Assembly: GCA_001781025.1 (NCBI GenBank) | Contig: MFJZ01000032.1 | Location: 15,213-39,516 of the forward strand | DNA: 24,304 nucleotides | DNA from: Candidatus Gottesmanbacteria bacterium RIFCSPLOWO2_01_FULL_49_10 | GTDB taxonomy: Bacteria; Patescibacteriota; Microgenomatia; UBA10105; UBA927 | Direction of reading: 5' to 3' | Shown here: positions 21,854 through 24,304 of the stretch, one piece after another | Layout of the letters: each line of letters starts with the position of its first letter | Position numbering within the stretch: the first letter of the stretch is position 1 | Notes under the pieces: model-generated | Databases searched by the model: none | Told to the model about the DNA's origin: nothing | Seen by the model: the letters and a program-made list of their open reading frames with translations, nothing else | Position numbers and translations under genes: made by a program

Positions 21854-22663
21854 TTATTTCAGCATCTCATCAATTGAGGCTTTGATGGTTTCGAAGGGTA
21901 CCGCGCCGGGGATAAGACGGGTTTTACCGGATTTTGTGTCAAGGAGTATATTGCCTGGCGTGCCATTAACACCAGCCCCAGTCCCGCCCGCCATTTCATC
22001 CTTGACGCGTTTGGTGTATTTACCACTATCTAAACACGCCTGAAACTTCGCCTCGTCCAGTCCCAGCTCGCGGGCCAGCGGTCCCAGCTTATCAAGTGCA
22101 AATCCCAAACCCCCAGATGTGGTCCGCTCATAGAGCGCATCGAGAATTTTCCAAAATGCGTCATTGCCGCCTTGTTCGCTTGCACACTCCACAGCCTCTG
22201 CTTCCTTCTGGGCATTCTGGTGAAACGAAAGTGGATAATGTCGAAACACCCACGAGACTTTCCCATTGTATGTATCAACGACCTTTTTGGCAGTCGGGTG
22301 AAAACTCTTACAATATGGACACTCAATATCTGAATATTCGATGAGCGTAATTCTGGCATTTTTATCCCCACGCAGATGGTCCTCCTGGGTGATTTTGGGT
22401 ACATCGGCTGCCTCTTGGATGGGTGGAGGTACCGAAGGTGGAGTAGCGGCGACACCTGCAACCTGTGGCTGACCCGAGCTATCGACTGTTGTTCCGTTTG
22501 ATGTCCCACGGGTCGTGCCACCGCGTTCAAGAATTTGCACTTTTGTCCATAGTGACCCCAAAAAAAACGACCCGACCACCAAGAGTACAACTAAAACTGA
22601 CGGGAGCAGTCCGCCTCCTTGAGCAGTGACAACAACTTTTTGGGGCTCCAGACTTTTTTCCAT
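21854..22663 (-). CDS. Membrane-anchored DsbA/thioredoxin-4-like disulfide oxidoreductase
   Basis: 269 aa from the ATG at 22663, supported by a promoter whose -10 lies nine bases upstream; a longer frame to 22702 would include the promoter. A membrane helix (about 20-40) anchors the protein with the rest outside the cytoplasm. After a Gly/Pro/Ser-rich linker the catalytic domain starts at about residue 100 (DKNARITLIEYSDIECPYC): the active site is CPYC (C115, C118), followed by HPTAKKVVDTYNGKV and FRHYPLSFH. NGTPGNIL holds the cis-Pro typical of the fold. It is closest to the DsbA-like thioredoxin_4 group that forms or shuffles disulfides in exported proteins. No DsbB or VKOR partner is in the window. 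Confidence 0.92.
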   Translation of the reverse strand: MEKSLEPQKVVVTAQGGGLLPSVLVVLLVVGSFFLGSLWTKVQILERGGTTRGTSNGTTVDSSGQPQVAGVAATPPSVPPPIQEAADVPKITQEDHLRGDKNARITLIEYSDIECPYCKSFHPTAKKVVDTYNGKVSWVFRHYPLSFHQNAQKEAEAVECASEQGGNDAFWKILDALYERTTSGGLGFALDKLGPLARELGLDEAKFQACLDSGKYTKRVKDEMAGGTGAGVNGTPGNILLDTKSGKTRLIPGAVPFETIKASIDEMLK

Positions 22664-22672
22664 AACAAATTC

Positions 22673-22702
22673 ATTGTATCCAATAGTACGAGCGACTTGC
22701 AA
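22673..22702 (-). promoter_or_regulatory. Predicted promoter of the DsbA-like gene
   Basis: TTGCAA (22702-22697), an 18-base spacer and TACAAT (22678-22673) on the minus strand. The expected start is near 22666, three bases before the ATG at 22663, so the mRNA would have almost no leader. No Shine-Dalgarno is present. Confidence 0.5.
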
Positions 22703-22721
22703 GGGATGAAAAAGAATAATT

Positions 22722-23102
22722 TCATACGATCACAGTTTTACCGCCGCGCTCTCTTGCAATGCCGATCACCAGATATGTCACGGCTTTCGCCGTAACGTTT
22801 TTCATCGTATGAATCGATCGCTCCGGAATGACGACCACATCTCCTTTCATCAATAATTCTTTTTCTTCTCCGACGGTAATTTCCGCTTTTCCGCCTAGGA
22901 TTATAAATACTTCTTCCATGTCCTCATGGCTGTGGAGCCGAAACGATTTTCCGGGCAAAAGTATTGCCCAGTTGATCATCTGTATCCGGCCGAGCGCTAA
23001 ATCTTCACGACGCAACAATATCTGCTTAAGCACACTGGGGTCTTTCTGATTCTCATGCGATGCTGGCACCTGGGGCAAATCGTGTAATCGTATAACCTGC
23101 AT
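22722..23102 (-). CDS. Single-domain cupin protein
   Basis: 126 aa. One beta-barrel cupin domain: motif 1 is HSHEDMEEVFIILGG (the two His, then Glu) and motif 2 is VIPERSIHTMKN (the third His), so the usual 3-His/1-Glu metal site is complete. Small stand-alone cupins include isomerases, dioxygenases and sugar-binding sensors, and the sequence alone does not choose among them. The N-terminal part (QKDPSVLKQILLRREDLALGRIQMINWAILLPG) resembles cupins in which the domain starts after a variable arm. It begins one base after the stop of the 39-aa protein with AGGAAAG upstream, so the two are co-translated. It ends 58 bases before the DsbA-like gene start. Confidence 0.85.
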   Translation of the reverse strand: MQVIRLHDLPQVPASHENQKDPSVLKQILLRREDLALGRIQMINWAILLPGKSFRLHSHEDMEEVFIILGGKAEITVGEEKELLMKGDVVVIPERSIHTMKNVTAKAVTYLVIGIARERGGKTVIV

Positions 23103-23103
23103 A

Positions 23104-23223
23104 CTATTTCTTTCCTGTTTCCAATTTTTTCTTCACCTCTAATGCGATGGGAAAATCGCCGGGATCCCTCCCCTCTTTCTTCAACGCTGCAATAAGCTCA
23201 CGATGCACCTCTTTCATATTCAT
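23104..23223 (-). CDS. Very small charged protein, 39 aa, unknown function
   Basis: The start is uncertain: ATGs at 23232, 23223 and 23217 are in frame. I choose 23223 because an extended -10 box (TGATAGAAT) ends exactly seven bases upstream, the same arrangement as prfB. The product is hydrophilic and helical (KEVHRELIAALKKEGRDPGDFPIALEVKKKLETGKK) without Cys or membrane segment. A longer frame to 23358 would overlap the divergent acetyltransferase gene and is rejected. It is coupled to the cupin gene, one base downstream. No family recognised. Confidence 0.5.
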   Translation of the reverse strand: MNMKEVHRELIAALKKEGRDPGDFPIALEVKKKLETGKK

Positions 23224-23230
23224 GACTTTC

Positions 23231-23239
23231 ATTCTATCA
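23231..23239 (-). promoter_or_regulatory. Predicted extended -10 promoter of the 39-aa protein/cupin pair
   Basis: TGATAGAAT on the minus strand: TG-n plus a hexamer with five of six matches, seven bases before the ATG at 23223. No -35 is seen at 17 bases. On the opposite strand TATCAT (23235-23240) could serve the divergent acetyltransferase, but support is weak. Confidence 0.4.
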
Positions 23240-23260
23240 TGCACATAGAAAATTCTATTT

Positions 23261-23737
23261 ATGTACAACATACAAACTCTCGACGAAACGTATAGATCGT
23301 GGGCACATGATCTTATTAACCGCAAATGGGGCCCACCCGGAATAGTGACGCGCGGCACGCTTCATGACACGACGAAGCTTTCGGGATTCGTAGCGATAGA
23401 AAATAACGAGCCAATCGGCTTGATTACTTACTATATCGAAAAGAATGAATGCGAAATTGTTTCCCTCAATAGTCTCAAGGAAAAACATGGCATAGGCTCA
23501 GCGCTTATTGAAACGGTAGTGAAAGCAGCCAAAACTCGCTTCTGTCGACGTGTCTGGGTCATCATGACAAACGATAACGTACACGCGCTCCATTTTTATC
23601 AAAAGCGGGGATTTTATCTCCGAGCGGTCTATCCAAATGCGCTAGAGGCTTCCCGAAAAATAAAACCAACAATACCTTTAACTGGTATTGACGGTATTCC
23701 TTTATGCGATGAAATCGAACTAGAAATACTCCTTTAA
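23261..23737 (+). CDS. GNAT-family N-acetyltransferase
   Basis: 158 aa. The GNAT core is visible: beta strand LSGFVAIENNEPIGLITYYIEKNECEIVSL, then the acetyl-CoA pyrophosphate loop in EKHGIGSALIETVVKAAK (motif A, R/Q-x-x-G-x-G/A with H-G-I-G-S), RVWVIMTNDNVHALHFYQKRGF (motif B, with the catalytic-type Tyr in FYQKRGF). The acceptor cannot be inferred; protein N-termini, amino sugars and small amines are all known in the family. It is alone on the plus strand, divergent from the 39-aa/cupin pair, and ends eight bases from the convergent ABC permease. No Shine-Dalgarno precedes the ATG. Confidence 0.9.
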   Translation: MYNIQTLDETYRSWAHDLINRKWGPPGIVTRGTLHDTTKLSGFVAIENNEPIGLITYYIEKNECEIVSLNSLKEKHGIGSALIETVVKAAKTRFCRRVWVIMTNDNVHALHFYQKRGFYLRAVYPNALEASRKIKPTIPLTGIDGIPLCDEIELEILL

Positions 23738-23745
23738 AAAAAAGG

Positions 23746-24304
23746 TCATTCATACCGCAGTGCTTCAATGGGATCGAGGCGTGAGGCGCGGATGGCGGGA
23801 GCAACGCCGAACACGATACCGATAAGCCCGGAGAAACCCGAAGCGAGTAGTACAGACCAGAGCGTTACTTCTGTTTGCACAAAAGACCGAAGGGCGAGCG
23901 ATCCCGCTCCGCCCAGAACTATCCCGATGATGCCGCCGACCAGGCTGACGATCACCGATTCAATGAGAAATTGAAGAAGTATATCCCGCCCCGTGGCCCC
24001 CACTGCCTTACGTAGTCCAATCTCCCGTGTGCGTTCAGTCACGGATACAAGCATGATATTCATAATCCCGATGCCGCCGACGAGGAGTGATATTGCGGCA
24101 ATACCTCCCAAGGCGACCGTGATAACACTTAAAAATTGCGTGATCGTGCTTAATAGTTCCTTCTGTTCAAGGACAGTAAAATCATCTGCCTTCAATCGCC
24201 GGAGTAGCACCCGACGTATATCGCCTGCAGCCTCTACAACCGCGTCCTGATCTACTGCCTCAACCAACAACATGAATGGACGGTCTTGGTTAAATTGCCG
24301 CAGC
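23746..24304 (-). CDS. MacB/FtsX-type ABC transporter permease (5' end outside window)
   Basis: The frame is open across the right edge, so the N-terminal helix and most of the extracellular MacB domain are missing; about 185 C-terminal residues are seen. They show the end of the extracellular domain (LRQFNQDRPFMLLVEAVDQDAVVEA...LKADDFTVLEQKELLSTI) and the three C-terminal helices: SLLVGGIGIMNIMLVSVTERTREIGLRKAVGA, ESVIVSLVGGIIGIVLGG and SGFSGLIGIVFGVAPAIRASRLDPIEALRYE, which is the standard ending of this family. It would pair with a MacB-type ATPase gene, expected nearby outside the window. Such pairs export peptides, lipids or drugs, or act in mechanotransmission; specificity is not visible. 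Confidence 0.93.
   Translation of the reverse strand, partial: LRQFNQDRPFMLLVEAVDQDAVVEAAGDIRRVLLRRLKADDFTVLEQKELLSTITQFLSVITVALGGIAAISLLVGGIGIMNIMLVSVTERTREIGLRKAVGATGRDILLQFLIESVIVSLVGGIIGIVLGGAGSLALRSFVQTEVTLWSVLLASGFSGLIGIVFGVAPAIRASRLDPIEALRYE

Noticed and set aside
1..24304. CRISPR arrays, tRNA or rRNA genes, insertion sequences
   Set aside because: No spaced direct repeats, cloverleaf-like segments, transposase motifs or terminal inverted repeats with target duplications were seen by eye.

Overview
The window looks like part of a small, compact bacterial genome of the Candidate Phyla Radiation (Patescibacteria, probably Parcubacteria-like). This is inferred from gene content and packing, since no rRNA or tRNA is present. 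Genes are packed with ATGA or few-base junctions. TsaB is short, and membrane-anchored CAP-domain and lamin-tail proteins are present. TGA is used as a normal stop and RF2 is encoded, so this is the standard bacterial code and not the UGA-glycine code of some CPR lineages. I found no transposase, CRISPR array, phage gene or RNA gene. No gene-free stretch is longer than about 200 bp.

Layout. (1) From 9237 down to 1, one long minus-strand run makes surface glycans: a CAP-domain membrane protein, a small three-helix membrane protein, rmlA, an rmlC-like epimerase, rmlB, rmlD, UDP-glucose dehydrogenase, a GDP-mannose-type SDR, a polyprenyl-phosphate glycosyltransferase fused to a GtrA domain, and a GT39-type membrane glycosyltransferase cut by the window edge. 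Together they would make dTDP-rhamnose, UDP-glucuronate and possibly a GDP-deoxyhexose, load sugar onto a lipid carrier, flip it and transfer it outside the membrane. (2) From 12407 down to 9439 lie vanZ, tsaE, tsaC, a GT1-type glycosyltransferase and a short tsaB: three genes of tRNA t6A37 synthesis with a glycosyltransferase coupled between them. (3) A 153-bp intergenic region (12408-12560) holds a large hairpin and a perfect 36-bp palindrome. (4) From 17759 down to 12561 lie prfB, a membrane-anchored small protein, ftsE, ftsX, a coiled-coil M23 peptidase and a lamin-tail surface protein. This is an FtsEX-hydrolase division module, and its peptidase domain appears circularly permuted. (5) An Nramp-like transporter and a small anchored protein (19443-17815) are divergent from ruvC-ruvA-ruvB (19553-21653, plus strand). 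(6) From 23223 down to 21854 lie a 39-aa protein, a cupin and a DsbA-like thioredoxin, followed by a doubtful small membrane ORF. A GNAT acetyltransferase runs on the plus strand, and a MacB/FtsX-type ABC permease is cut by the right edge.

The most notable signals are the permuted M23 domain beside FtsEX, five genes whose best -10 box lies only 6-9 bases before the start codon (possible leaderless mRNAs), 7-bp-periodic repeats that occur once between genes and once inside tsaE, and the 36-bp palindrome.
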